From Alteribacter natronophilus (GTDB lineage: Bacteria; Bacillota; Bacilli; Bacillales; Salisediminibacteriaceae), in NCBI RefSeq assembly GCF_006007885.1, contig NZ_VCRO01000001.1:806001-870000 (forward strand): a DNA stretch of 64,000 nt, written 5' to 3'. The translations under genes were made by a program, and so were the position numbers. Positions within the stretch are counted from its first letter, which is position 1, and the number at the start of each line of letters is the position of its first letter. Shown here in pieces: positions 53,493 through 62,889 of the stretch. The notes beneath the pieces are model-generated. The model was not told the DNA's origin and ran no database searches. It saw nothing but the letters and a program-made list of their open reading frames with translations.

Positions 53493-55310
53493 CTACTCAC
53501 CTGCTGTCATCGACAGGGCGTTGGCTACGTTGATCACTCCATGTCCGGTATAGGCATCAAAACCATTTTGCCCGATATCATCGCACGAGTTTCTGATAAT
53601 ATCGTACACTTCCTCATTGGACAGGTCAGGATTTATACTGAGAATCAGACCCGCCAGACCTGCAACGTGGGGCGAAGCCATAGAGGTTCCACTCATGGCT
53701 ACGTATTCATTATTCACGTAGGTACTTGGAATATGTTCTCCCGGAGCGGAAACATCCACATGTTCACCAAAGTTTGAAAACACCGCCCGGTTCCCTTCAT
53801 GGTCAAGTGCTGCAACAGTAAGTACTTCAGGATAGGCAGCCGGATACATAGGCGTTGCCACATTTTCATTTCCGCTTGCTGCAATCATAACTACATCCTG
53901 TTCATAGGCATACCGGACTGCATCTCTCATCACCTGTGAATCGTTGGTATCACCAAGGCTCAGGTTAATGACCCGTGCCCCGTTATCAACAGACCAGCGG
54001 ATCGCTTCTGCAATGGAAAAAGCGTTTCCTTCTGCGTTGGCATCAAGAGCTTTAACAGCCAGAATCGGATTGTTCCAGGAAACACCCGCTATACCTTCCA
54101 CATTGTTCGTAACCGCAGCTGCTACTCCTGCCACGTGAGTGCCGTGGCCATTTTCGTCGTAAAAGTGACCATTATCCTCAAATGCGTTATAGCCGTCTGC
54201 AATTCTGGCCTCAAGGTCCGGATGCTCGGGATCAACACCGCTGTCTATGATGGCGATGGTAATCTCCTCGCTTCCGGAAGAAATGTCCCAGCCTTCTGAA
54301 GCGGTAATCTGCTCCAGATTCCACTGGTACGGATCATACAGCTCATCATTCGGCTCCCCGGCCTGCTGCTCCTGGGGCTCAATCACGCTCGGCTTCTCCT
54401 TAAGGGCAGAAGAAGAACGTTTTTGGTGATAGGTTGTCTGCTTCTCGACCTTGAAATTCGGCTCAATGAAATATACCTCCCCGTCTCTGGAAAGGTCCCC
54501 CAGTATCCGGTCAGTTGTGCGGGCAGAATCCCTGTACACACAGTCCTGACCATCCTGGTCGAGAAGATGCAGTCCCCTCTCCCTGCCCCACTCCCTGGCG
54601 TCGACTCCTTCCTTAAGACGAACAACAACCTCCCCTTCTTTATAAGGGTCTTTTTCTTTCACTTCAGGGTCGCTGTGTACAAAGACTTCCCAGTCAATAC
54701 CCGGAACTGTTTTTTTAACGTAAGGGTATTCTGCTTCACTTGGATCAAAATTAACTCCGAGGTTTCCGGATCCGATAAAAAACTGGCCATTGTCATCTGT
54801 AATGAGCGCGAGTTCATTAATAAAAGAACTGACAAACGAAAGATCCATCTCACCAATACACCAGACGTCGCCGTCTTTTGTCCCCATCAGAAGTTTTTCG
54901 GTTCCTTTTTCAATGAAGGGATCGGAAATCCAGACGCCTTCTTTCTTTTCCTTTTTCAGCTTTTCCTGCGGGTTGTCGGTAACCTTCCCCACTTTAGTTA
55001 CGTCCCCGTTCCCGTAAACGAGGGCAAATCCCTCGTAGTGAGGATGTTCATAAATATCCCGCTCAAGAGCAGAGAGATCACTTTCTTTTTCATTATGGGC
55101 AGCCCACTCAATCAGCTGATCCTCCATCTTATCAAGGAACATGCTCACGGTATACGTAACGTCCTCAGCAAAAATTTCATCCATCTGACCCTGCAGCTCC
55201 GAGCGCTGTCCTGCAAGATCCTGTTCCTGATGATCAGAAAAGAACCAGACTGCGAGCACAGCAAGCAGTGCCAGGGAAAAAAACGCGGATAATCGAATTA
55301 TACGTCTCAT
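53493..55310 (-). CDS. Membrane-anchored subtilisin-like protease with Cache-like extracellular domain
   Basis: The protein has 605 residues. An N-terminal helix (about 8-24, LSAFFSLALLAVLAVWF) anchors it. Residues about 30-215 resemble an extracellular PDC/Cache sensor (EHPHYEGFALVYGNGDVTKVG, then ISDPF). A propeptide-like region follows (EVVVRLKEGVD... to FIEPNFKVEK), then an S8 domain with Asp in AIIDSGVDPEHP, His in NGHGTHVAGV and Ser in SGTSMASPHVAG. It should act at the outer membrane surface. The ATG at 55310 has GGAGGC 7 bases upstream. Cache plus subtilase is an unusual join. Confidence 0.8.
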   Translation of the reverse strand: MRRIIRLSAFFSLALLAVLAVWFFSDHQEQDLAGQRSELQGQMDEIFAEDVTYTVSMFLDKMEDQLIEWAAHNEKESDLSALERDIYEHPHYEGFALVYGNGDVTKVGKVTDNPQEKLKKEKKEGVWISDPFIEKGTEKLLMGTKDGDVWCIGEMDLSFVSSFINELALITDDNGQFFIGSGNLGVNFDPSEAEYPYVKKTVPGIDWEVFVHSDPEVKEKDPYKEGEVVVRLKEGVDAREWGRERGLHLLDQDGQDCVYRDSARTTDRILGDLSRDGEVYFIEPNFKVEKQTTYHQKRSSSALKEKPSVIEPQEQQAGEPNDELYDPYQWNLEQITASEGWDISSGSEEITIAIIDSGVDPEHPDLEARIADGYNAFEDNGHFYDENGHGTHVAGVAAAVTNNVEGIAGVSWNNPILAVKALDANAEGNAFSIAEAIRWSVDNGARVINLSLGDTNDSQVMRDAVRYAYEQDVVMIAASGNENVATPMYPAAYPEVLTVAALDHEGNRAVFSNFGEHVDVSAPGEHIPSTYVNNEYVAMSGTSMASPHVAGLAGLILSINPDLSNEEVYDIIRNSCDDIGQNGFDAYTGHGVINVANALSMTAGE

Positions 55311-55403
55311 TCTGTTTGCCTCCAGCTGTATATTTTTAACGTTCTTATAATGTGCTGAAAGCTCATGAAATATAAAATCAGCCGGGAAGTACTCATTTTG
55401 AAA

Positions 55404-55440
55404 CAAAAAAAGGTGCGCAAAACAACTTTGCCGCACCTTA
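55404..55440 (-). terminator. Terminator of the CtaM-like gene
   Basis: AAGGTGCG/CGCACCTT encloses a 14-base loop and is followed on the minus strand by TTTTTTT. Confidence 0.75.
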
Positions 55441-55455
55441 ATACTTTTTCACTTC

Positions 55456-55995
55456 TTAATAATACGGGGAGATAAGGATATAAACGAGTACACCTGTAAG
55501 GCTTACGTACAGCCACATCGGCATCGAAAATCTCACCCATTTCCGGTGTCTCTCCCGGTGGTCGTTGTATCCGCTGAAGAAACTCATCAGTGCCAGTGGC
55601 ACAATGACAGCAGCCAGTACGATGTGAGTGATCAGAATAAAGTAATACAAACCGGCCAGCCATCCCTCTCCGCCATATGATGTGGAGGGAGCAAGGAAGT
55701 GATAGGTTACATAAGAGATAAGAAAGAAAAAGGTTGTCGTAAAGGCAGCATATATAAACCGCTGGTGTACTTTGATGTTGCGTTTCCATAAAATGGCGAC
55801 CAGTGCACAAACAAGAAAAATAAACGTAAAACTGTTGAGAGTTGCATTCAGGAGCGGAAGCTGCCGAACTGCATAAGGCAGCTCTCCCTGGTATCCCGGC
55901 AGGTAGGACAGGGCTATCACAAGGGCATTCACAATCAACGTAACAACTATAACGGTTTTAACATAATTCCGGTTAATCCATTTCCATGCTTTCAA
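55456..55995 (-). CDS. DUF420 membrane protein (CtaM/YozB-like)
   Basis: This 179-residue protein has five membrane helices and conserved His in KVHQRFIYAAF, YVTYHFL and LITHIVLA, the DUF420 pattern. In Staphylococcus CtaM of this family is needed for a functional haem-copper oxidase. It is a single gene here, with no oxidase genes near. Confidence 0.8.
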   Translation of the reverse strand: MKAWKWINRNYVKTVIVVTLIVNALVIALSYLPGYQGELPYAVRQLPLLNATLNSFTFIFLVCALVAILWKRNIKVHQRFIYAAFTTTFFFLISYVTYHFLAPSTSYGGEGWLAGLYYFILITHIVLAAVIVPLALMSFFSGYNDHRERHRKWVRFSMPMWLYVSLTGVLVYILISPYY

Positions 55996-56022
55996 ATCGC
56001 TCGCTCCATTTCTATATTCATA

Positions 56023-57279
56023 CTATGAAGTACAGGCAAGTCCCTCATCAAGAATTTCCTGGACACGGGCATCCCCAATGCCGGAAATGCGAGTCAGGGA
56101 ACTGACAGAATCAAACGGTCTTTTGTCAATTAAAGACTGAACCCGTGCTTCACCAAGATGGATGATGTTTTCCAGCTCTTCCGGCGATGCGGTGTTCACG
56201 TCGATGCAGTCCGAATCAGCTGCAGCCGTTTCTTCAGAGCCGGGTTCGTTCTCTTCACCGCCGGTCTCTCCCTCATTTTCGTCATAAAAAGATGAAGCAT
56301 CATGTTCAGTGTGCACTTCATATCCCGCTCCGTCTGTAATTACCGTAACAGTCCCGTGTTCGGCTGTTCCATAAAAAGGAATATCCATTTCACTGAACAG
56401 CAGTCTCACCTCATCATGTGGATGTCCGTACTGATTATTCTCTCCTGCAGAATAAACGGCAATTTCAGGATTTACGGTTTCAGCAAAAGCCGGCGTGGAA
56501 CTGGTTGAAGAGCCATGATGACCCGCTTTCAGGATCTCGGCTTCCAATGGTTCATTCCGCTCAATCATGCGGGCTTCAGCCCCTTCTTCAGCATCACCCG
56601 TCAGTAGAAAGTTCACCTCACCATAGGCGATATTCATACTGAGAGAATCATCGTTTAAATCACCAGTCAGATTTTCAGGGTGAACGATTGTTATAATGAG
56701 TCCGCCAACCTCAAAAACGTCTCCGGCCCTCGGCTCATCATAGGAAGCATCAGAGCTCATTATTGCATCTATAGTGCGTTCAAAAACCTGTGAAGTCGCT
56801 TCACCGCCTGACATCCACACTTCATGGACATCAAACGAATCGATTACATCCGGCATCTGACCGATGTGATCTGCATGGGGATGTGTTCCTGCCAGAATAT
56901 CGATCTCCTCAACGCCAAGGTGTTCCAGGTGCTCCGTCACGTCCGACCGGTCGTGGCGGCCCGCATCAACCAGAACCGTCACTTCTTCTGTCTGAAACAA
57001 AGTAGCATCCCCCTGCCCCACATCCAGGAAGGAAACGGTCAGCTCACCTGCTTCCATTCCAGAGGGGCTGCTTTCTTCTGAATCAGCAGAGGGCTCATCA
57101 TCCTGAAAATCCGCACCGGGCGACTCTGCACTCTCACTGTCATCATCTTCTGTCTCGCCATGTTCAATATCTGCTGCCTGATCTTCTGCAGGTTCAGAAT
57201 CTGCGGTTCCGCAGGCAGTGACCGCCGCCGTAATTCCAGCTGCCAATACCGCAGCAATATATTTTTTACAGATTATCAA
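56023..57279 (-). CDS. Lipoprotein fusing ComEC-like MBL domain with ComEA-like helix-hairpin-helix
   Basis: The protein has 418 residues. The N-terminus is a lipoprotein signal with the lipobox TAAVTAC near residue 24. After an acidic linker a metallo-beta-lactamase domain (about 85-325) has FLDVGQGDATLF, HPHADHIG, LLTGDAEEG and KAGHHGSST, as in the C-terminal part of ComEC. A second acidic linker leads to a HhH domain (DVNTASPEELENIIHLGEARVQSLI) as in ComEA. So nuclease and DNA-binding parts of competence proteins are on one anchored protein, probably outside the membrane. TTG at 57279 has AAGGAGG 10 bases upstream. Confidence 0.8.
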   Translation of the reverse strand: MIICKKYIAAVLAAGITAAVTACGTADSEPAEDQAADIEHGETEDDDSESAESPGADFQDDEPSADSEESSPSGMEAGELTVSFLDVGQGDATLFQTEEVTVLVDAGRHDRSDVTEHLEHLGVEEIDILAGTHPHADHIGQMPDVIDSFDVHEVWMSGGEATSQVFERTIDAIMSSDASYDEPRAGDVFEVGGLIITIVHPENLTGDLNDDSLSMNIAYGEVNFLLTGDAEEGAEARMIERNEPLEAEILKAGHHGSSTSSTPAFAETVNPEIAVYSAGENNQYGHPHDEVRLLFSEMDIPFYGTAEHGTVTVITDGAGYEVHTEHDASSFYDENEGETGGEENEPGSEETAAADSDCIDVNTASPEELENIIHLGEARVQSLIDKRPFDSVSSLTRISGIGDARVQEILDEGLACTS

Positions 57280-57401
57280 AACCGACCTTCCTCCTTTTTC
57301 ATAAATACCACCCTGTAGTATACAGGAAAGTCTGTTTCCAGGGAATGGACAAAAATTGACCATTTTCACAGCAGACGCTGAGAGTAGCAGCTGTTCCCGC
57401 A

Positions 57402-57434
57402 AAAAATGCCCCGTCTGTGACGGGACATTTTTGT
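57402..57434 (-). terminator. Terminator of the 56-residue gene
   Basis: AAAATGCCCCGTC and GACGGGACATTTTT pair around a TGT loop, with T or A runs on both sides. Confidence 0.75.
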
Positions 57435-57443
57435 TTCTTTCAT

Positions 57444-57614
57444 TCAGAGCTTTGATGGTTTAACTTTATTCACCTTTTCATTTCGGGTACTCTGCTCCAG
57501 TTTCTCTATCACAGCCTGGACATCGTCTTTATTTTCCTTTGAACCAAAGAGCCTGTTCCTTTCTTTTTTAAGCACCCGGATCAGAAGTTTCTTTTCTTTT
57601 TTTGTGAGAAGCAT
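57444..57614 (-). CDS. Small basic hypothetical protein, 56 residues
   Basis: The ATG at 57614 with GAGGAGTG 7 bases upstream gives MLLTKKEKKLLIRVLKKERN, then a second charged helix (DDVQAVIEKLEQ). It is soluble and helical, of unknown role. It follows the MFS and MBL genes on the same strand but has its own terminator. Confidence 0.55.
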   Translation of the reverse strand: MLLTKKEKKLLIRVLKKERNRLFGSKENKDDVQAVIEKLEQSTRNEKVNKVKPSKL

Positions 57615-57680
57615 TCCGGCTTCACTCCTCTGCCACGTTATCACGTTCCATTGTACCATCCCCTGTGCATCTGCGAACAG

Positions 57681-58904
57681 TCAGGCGGATGCAGAAGGCT
57701 GTTTATGCCGGCGTTTTTCACCTTTTAACCCCCACCACATTCCAAACGCTGCAGCTGCAAAGAGAAGCGTGGAAATGTAGAAAACAGAGGAAATCGTATA
57801 ATAACCGGCGATAATCCCCCCAAGAACCGGTCCTGTTACATTGCCCAGAAACCGGAAACTCTGGTTATAGCCAAGAACCTCCCCCTGAACATCCAGCGGT
57901 ACTTTCCTGCGGATATACGCAGTGGCACACGGAATAATACCGCCAATCTGAATCCCAAACAGAAACCTGAGGACAATAAGCTGCCAGATGTTTGTTACAA
58001 AAGCCTGCGGCAGAAAGAAAAGCGCTCCAAGAACAAGACATATTAACAGTACTTTTTCGTGGCCGATTTCATCACCAAGTTTACCCCAGAAACGGGTAGC
58101 CACAAGGTTTCCGAGTCCGGTCACAGAAAAGGCAAAGCCTGCAAGAAAAGCAACATTTTCAACAGTAAGAAGCGAACTGACATAAAGAGCCAGCTGCGGC
58201 TGGATACTGAAATTGGCTGTCTGCACTATAAGAGATACAATCATAACCATTAACAGCATTCTGCTTTTCACAATGAGAGTGAGAACCTCCCCCATGCTTT
58301 TGCGCTTATGCCCTTTCGTGCTGTAACCGGGTCTCTTTTCCCGGATGCCGATCGCTACTAACGAAGTCGCAAGCGTAATGACAACAGCTGTAATTACAAA
58401 AGTATACGTAAAACCGACAGTATCTGCCAGCACTCCGCCAAGCATTGGCCCAATAAGACCTCCACTCACGGTCCCCATCTGGAGGGTACCCAGTACTCTC
58501 CCTGCAATATATTTATCTGTCTGGGCTGATATGAGAGCCATGGATGTCGGAATAAAACCTGTCACGACTCCCATGAACATTCTAAGTATGAATAACTCCA
58601 TAACGGAATCCACATAGCCCATTAAAAAAATGGAGAGGGCGATCCCGTAACCGGTAAACAGAAGAATCTTCTTCCTGCCGAAGCGGTCTCCAAACCTTCC
58701 CCAGAAAGGAGAAACCAGAAAGGCTACGAGGAAGGTAACACCAAATACAAAACCTGACCAGCGCTGGACGTAATCAGGTGAATAAGTGCCGAAGGTTTCA
58801 ATATAAAGTGACAGAAAGGGAAGCACCATTGTGGCGCTTGCAGCAACAAAGAAGTTTGCAAACCACATAATCCATAAATTTCGTTTTTCCGTGCCGATGA
58901 GCAA
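57681..58904 (-). CDS. MFS transporter (multidrug-efflux-like)
   Basis: This 407-residue protein has 12 hydrophobic segments and the MFS loop motif GRFGDRFGRKKILLFTG after helix two, repeated weakly in the second half (GKLGDEIGHEKVLL). It resembles bacterial drug:H+ antiporters. Start: GGAG lies 6 bases before the TTG at 58904; the GTG one codon earlier is possible but close. Confidence 0.8.
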   Translation of the reverse strand: MLIGTEKRNLWIMWFANFFVAASATMVLPFLSLYIETFGTYSPDYVQRWSGFVFGVTFLVAFLVSPFWGRFGDRFGRKKILLFTGYGIALSIFLMGYVDSVMELFILRMFMGVVTGFIPTSMALISAQTDKYIAGRVLGTLQMGTVSGGLIGPMLGGVLADTVGFTYTFVITAVVITLATSLVAIGIREKRPGYSTKGHKRKSMGEVLTLIVKSRMLLMVMIVSLIVQTANFSIQPQLALYVSSLLTVENVAFLAGFAFSVTGLGNLVATRFWGKLGDEIGHEKVLLICLVLGALFFLPQAFVTNIWQLIVLRFLFGIQIGGIIPCATAYIRRKVPLDVQGEVLGYNQSFRFLGNVTGPVLGGIIAGYYTISSVFYISTLLFAAAAFGMWWGLKGEKRRHKQPSASA

Positions 58905-59008
58905 CACCTTCTCCAGTTCCGGATAAATTTATTTCGCGTATCTAAATAGTATACCTTATGTTCATGCAGATGAGAAGATGACCTTTTTTGGATCTTCCGT
59001 GCCTGAAA

Positions 59009-59040
59009 AAAGAAAAGAACCCGGATGTTTTTCCGGGTTT
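59009..59040 (-). terminator. Terminator of the patatin-like gene
   Basis: AACCCGGA/TCCGGGTT with a TGTTTT loop is followed on the minus strand by CTTTTCTTTTTT. Confidence 0.75.
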
Positions 59041-59063
59041 GAAAGCAGGTTAACTCTTATAAA

Positions 59064-59927
59064 TCAGGATGATAGAAATGCCTGTAATTCCTCAGCCCGG
59101 TTCCTGGCGTGCTCATATCCATGCCTGAACAGTTCCGTCAGTCTTTCCTCTCTTTTCTCTATACGGGATACGCCCATCAGTTCATCCGGCCGAAATACGA
59201 AGGCATTCCCTGCCTTTTCAGCCTGTTTTACTTCTTCAATGGCCCGGTTGTATACAACGGACCGGCCTTCCACTGCTTTAACAAGTCCCGGCTGGTTCCT
59301 GTATTTTCTTCTCAGTAACCACTTTCCCCGGCTCAGTGGTTTTTTCAGGTAGCCGTCCTGCTGTGTCAGGACAACGACATGCTTTCTGTTGCCGTCCATA
59401 ATTGACCTGCTGAGGGGAATCGGGTCACTGATCCCCCCATCCATAAGCATCTTATCCCCGTAGCTCGTAACCGGGGCTACAAAAGGAAGGGAACTGGATG
59501 CCCTGAGAATATTCAGGAATGAATCCCCGACCTCATTCTTTTCATAATATACCGGTTCGCCTGTTTCGCAGTCTGTGGTGCCCACGAGGAATTTCTGCTC
59601 GGAGTTGAAAAAAGCATCAAAATCAAAGAAAACTTCCTTATTGGGTATCCGGTCAAAGATAAGATCCATTCCAAACAGTTCGCCTCTTGTAAACCATCTT
59701 TTATAGGATATATAATCCGGATGTTTACAGTAGCCAATCGTTACTTTTTCATTACGGCCTATTTGTTTGGAGACATAGGAAGCAGCGTTGCACGCACCAG
59801 CTGACACACCGATCACATACGGAAAATGCCAGTCATTCTCCAGAAAATACTCGAGAATGCCTGCTGTGTACATCCCCCGCATACCGCCGCCTTCCAATAC
59901 TAACCCGACATGATCCTGCTGTACCAA
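59064..59927 (-). CDS. Patatin-like phospholipase (YjjU-type)
   Basis: This 287-residue acyl hydrolase has the oxyanion GGGMRG near residue 13, the nucleophile GVSAG and the Asp in MDGGISDPIP. It is cytosolic. The start is set by AGGAGG, 8 bases before the TTG at 59927 (GTG at 59930 is equally near); ATG at 59957 is upstream of that site. Confidence 0.8.
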   Translation of the reverse strand: MVQQDHVGLVLEGGGMRGMYTAGILEYFLENDWHFPYVIGVSAGACNAASYVSKQIGRNEKVTIGYCKHPDYISYKRWFTRGELFGMDLIFDRIPNKEVFFDFDAFFNSEQKFLVGTTDCETGEPVYYEKNEVGDSFLNILRASSSLPFVAPVTSYGDKMLMDGGISDPIPLSRSIMDGNRKHVVVLTQQDGYLKKPLSRGKWLLRRKYRNQPGLVKAVEGRSVVYNRAIEEVKQAEKAGNAFVFRPDELMGVSRIEKREERLTELFRHGYEHARNRAEELQAFLSS

Positions 59928-60014
59928 CACAACTTCCTCCTCTAACTCATTCTCCATTCATTTTATCGAAAGCTCACTCGTTCTACAAATATAAACATTC
60001 AGACAGTAAGACAT

Positions 60015-60050
60015 AAAAAAAATCCGCTCCCCCGGAAGAAGGAGCGGACC
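60015..60050 (-). terminator. Terminator of degV
   Basis: GGTCCGCTCC/GGAGCGGAT with an inner CCGGGGG loop is followed by TTTTTTTTAT on the minus strand. Confidence 0.85.
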
Positions 60051-60054
60051 ACTG

Positions 60055-60900
60055 TCAATCAGTATAATACATGAGGGCCAGTGCCCCGGGTCCCGTGTGA
60101 GTACTGATTATAGGAGTCGTCGTAAAAATATCAATATCCGTGTAATCCGTTACCTGCCGGATTGTTTCCTTAAGCTTATTTGCAAGCTCAAGTGCATCAG
60201 CATGGGCAATTCCAATCCCTTTCACTGTCCGCCCGGCTGTTTCTTCCTCAAATTTCTTTTTAAAGAAGTTAATCATCTGCATATGGGTCCTTACTTTGGT
60301 TACAGGCGTGTAGACACCGTCGGCAAGGGATGCGACGGGTTTGATTTTAAGGAGTGATCCAACCAGGGCTTTTCCCCGGCCGATTCTTCCGCCTTTCACC
60401 AGATATTCAAGCGTATCCACCATAATAAAGAGCGAGGAATTCTCTTTTACTTCCTTCAGACGTGAGAGAATGTCAGCAGATGAATATCCCTTTCGTGCCA
60501 TCTGAGCTGCCTCTCTTACCTGAAAGGAAAGAGCCAGTGAAATGAATCCGGAGTCCACCACATGAACCTTCTGATCTGTCATGGTGGAAGCCGTTCTCGC
60601 TGAGTTGTAAGTCCCGCTCATACCTGACGTCATGTGAATGGAGATTACTTCACTGCCATCCTCCGTGAGACTGTCGTAGGTTTCCAGAAATGTACCGGCG
60701 GAAGGCTGGGAACTTTGCGGGATGGATTCACTGTTTACCAGTTTACCTATAAATTCCTCTGGTGTGATATCCACTCCATCTGTATATGAATTACCGTCTA
60801 TCGTTACCGATAGCGGGACAACCGTCACATCAAGCTCGTCCGTCACCGCTTTCGGAAGATCATTCGTAGAATCGGTTACAATTTTAACTTTCCTGTTCAT
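60055..60900 (-). CDS. DegV family fatty-acid-binding protein
   Basis: This 281-residue protein has VTDSTNDLP at the start and SQPSAGTFLETY, ISIHMTSGMSGTYNSA and VVDSGFISLALSF, the DegV fold that binds a fatty acid for the fatty-acid kinase FakA. Which FakB it is cannot be told. AGGGGTG lies before the ATG at 60900. A single gene. Confidence 0.9.
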   Translation of the reverse strand: MNRKVKIVTDSTNDLPKAVTDELDVTVVPLSVTIDGNSYTDGVDITPEEFIGKLVNSESIPQSSQPSAGTFLETYDSLTEDGSEVISIHMTSGMSGTYNSARTASTMTDQKVHVVDSGFISLALSFQVREAAQMARKGYSSADILSRLKEVKENSSLFIMVDTLEYLVKGGRIGRGKALVGSLLKIKPVASLADGVYTPVTKVRTHMQMINFFKKKFEEETAGRTVKGIGIAHADALELANKLKETIRQVTDYTDIDIFTTTPIISTHTGPGALALMYYTD

Positions 60901-61017
60901 CACGTGAGCACCCCTTTACTGCTGCTTACATTTGCTCTCCTAATCATACTACAGGGGGGCGGCCTTGTTAAGAGATTTGAGGCTTATTTACCAGCCTTCA
61001 GCATAAATGAGATACCC

Positions 61018-62526
61018 TTAACTGAATCCAATCAGGGCAGCAGTAATAACAAAGGCCGAGCCGAGCACAAATAGCAGCAGCTGAAATTTGATGATAAATT
61101 TAAACCATTTTCCCCAGTCCAGCCTCGCTGCTCCGAGCACCCCCATCAGGGCCGCTGAAGTAGGTACAATCATGTTTGTAAATCCATCTCCCAGCTGGTA
61201 GGCAAGCACGGCTACCTGTCTCGTTACGCCGGCTATGTCCGCCATCGGAGCCAGAAGCGGCATCGTTAGAGCTGCCTGGCCGGATCCCGAGACAACAAAA
61301 AAGTTAAACACCGCCTGGAACATAAACATAAACCAGGCGGACACTGCCACCGGAAGCCCTTCAAGAGATCCGCCTGCCGTATTCATGACCGTATTGAGAA
61401 CAGATGGTTCTCCCGGATCATCCCCGCCGAGAATAATGACAATTCCCTTTGCCATTCCGACAATCAGGGCTGCAGGCAGAAGATCTTTCGCACCATTTTT
61501 AAACCCGTCCGCTATGTCGTTTATTCTCATGTTATTCAGCTTGAAAATAACGCCAATGATCCCCGCCACAAGTCCGATCGTGAAGAACTGTGTTGCAATT
61601 TCCGGAATGTAATAAGCATGTCTGACAACACCCCAGACAATCCAGATTACCCCGAGAACGATGACACCAATAACCAGGGCGTGGCCGAATCCGAAGCGGC
61701 TCTGAATATCTTCATGACTGAAATCCTTACGGAAATACTCATCCGATTCATAGGATACAGAACGGGTTGGATCCTTCTTGATTCTGGAAGCATAAATCCA
61801 CGTATAGGTTACACCTACAAGAGTGAAAAATGCCCACATGGCAATCCGGAATTCTGCTCCGGACAGAACAGGCACGTCAGCTACGCCCTGGGCAATCGCC
61901 ACCCCGAAAGGGTTCATCCAGCTCGTGGCAAAACCGATCTGCGTCGCTACGTATGTAATCATAATTCCAGTAATCGCATCGTAACCAAGGGCAATAACGA
62001 GGGGAATGAGAATCATGGCAAAAGCGATGGCCTCTTCTCCCATTCCAAATACCGCACCTCCAAGGGAAAAGAGAACAAACATAACCGGGATGATCAGATT
62101 TTCTCTCCCTTTCGTCCGCTTAATAACCGAAAAGATCCCTTCTTCCACTGCCCGTGTTTTCATAATGATTCCGAACGCACCGCCAATAATGATAATAAAG
62201 GCAATAACACCCACAGCGGATCCCCATTTATCTCCTGATACAAGACCTTCAAAAACGTAATTGAGAAAACCGGCACCGCCGCCCCCTTCAAAAAGAGGTG
62301 CACCGTCACGTACCGGTTCGCCATCCTCTCCGGTAACCGTTTCAAAACTCCCCGGGACCAGCACAGTCCTGGTGTCCTCTCCACCGTCAGAGGTGGTGAA
62401 CGTAACCTCCTCAGTCTCAAACTGCCCCTGAGGCAGGACATAGGTCAGTAAAGCTGCTGCCAGTACGACGAAGAAAATAATTACAAAGGTATCCGGTGTC
62501 TGAAATTTTTTCTTTTTCTGTTCCAT
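61018..62526 (-). CDS. YfcC/DcuC-type membrane carrier
   Basis: This 502-residue protein has about 12 membrane segments and belongs to the YfcC/C4-dicarboxylate anaerobic carrier superfamily (PDTFVIIFFVVLAAALLTYVLPQGQF at the start; SWMNPFGVAIAQGVADVPVLSG; GSGQAALTMPLLAPMADIAGV). Members take up C4-dicarboxylates or exchange basic amino acids, and I cannot choose between them. AGGAGAGGAG precedes the ATG. Confidence 0.75.
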   Translation of the reverse strand: MEQKKKKFQTPDTFVIIFFVVLAAALLTYVLPQGQFETEEVTFTTSDGGEDTRTVLVPGSFETVTGEDGEPVRDGAPLFEGGGGAGFLNYVFEGLVSGDKWGSAVGVIAFIIIIGGAFGIIMKTRAVEEGIFSVIKRTKGRENLIIPVMFVLFSLGGAVFGMGEEAIAFAMILIPLVIALGYDAITGIMITYVATQIGFATSWMNPFGVAIAQGVADVPVLSGAEFRIAMWAFFTLVGVTYTWIYASRIKKDPTRSVSYESDEYFRKDFSHEDIQSRFGFGHALVIGVIVLGVIWIVWGVVRHAYYIPEIATQFFTIGLVAGIIGVIFKLNNMRINDIADGFKNGAKDLLPAALIVGMAKGIVIILGGDDPGEPSVLNTVMNTAGGSLEGLPVAVSAWFMFMFQAVFNFFVVSGSGQAALTMPLLAPMADIAGVTRQVAVLAYQLGDGFTNMIVPTSAALMGVLGAARLDWGKWFKFIIKFQLLLFVLGSAFVITAALIGFS

Positions 62527-62889
62527 TTCCCTGCTCCTCTCTCAATCATTTGTGCCGGACTTTAATGCAAGATGGATGCCAGAACAGCCGCCCGTCCGCG
62601 CTTTTCGGCCATTCTGCCCATACAGAGGGGATGTCAGCTTTAAATGCCTGACTGTAAAAAGCAGATACGCTGATAAATACCCTTAAATAGGCTTTACAAA
62701 AACATCCTTTAACACCCATTAAAAACCCATTTAATAAAATAAATATTGGTAAAATGTTGTCGAAAGTGTAAAGAAATATGCTGGAATATGTTAAACTATC
62801 ATTGTTTTTATTTTTCGGCACTGTAACATAACGAAGTATTGTTTTGTGTACCTGGAAAAAGATATTCGTACAGGAAGGGGGATTCCATT
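62527..62889. other. Non-coding gap between carrier gene and dgk
   Basis: This 363-base gap is AT-rich in its middle (62700-62830) and must carry promoters of two divergent genes. I see no clear -35/-10 pair, repeat element or RNA gene. Confidence 0.4.

Noticed and set aside
61618-62238. Plus-strand open frame of 206 codons
   Set aside because: It is antisense to the YfcC-type carrier; hydrophilic and without motif.
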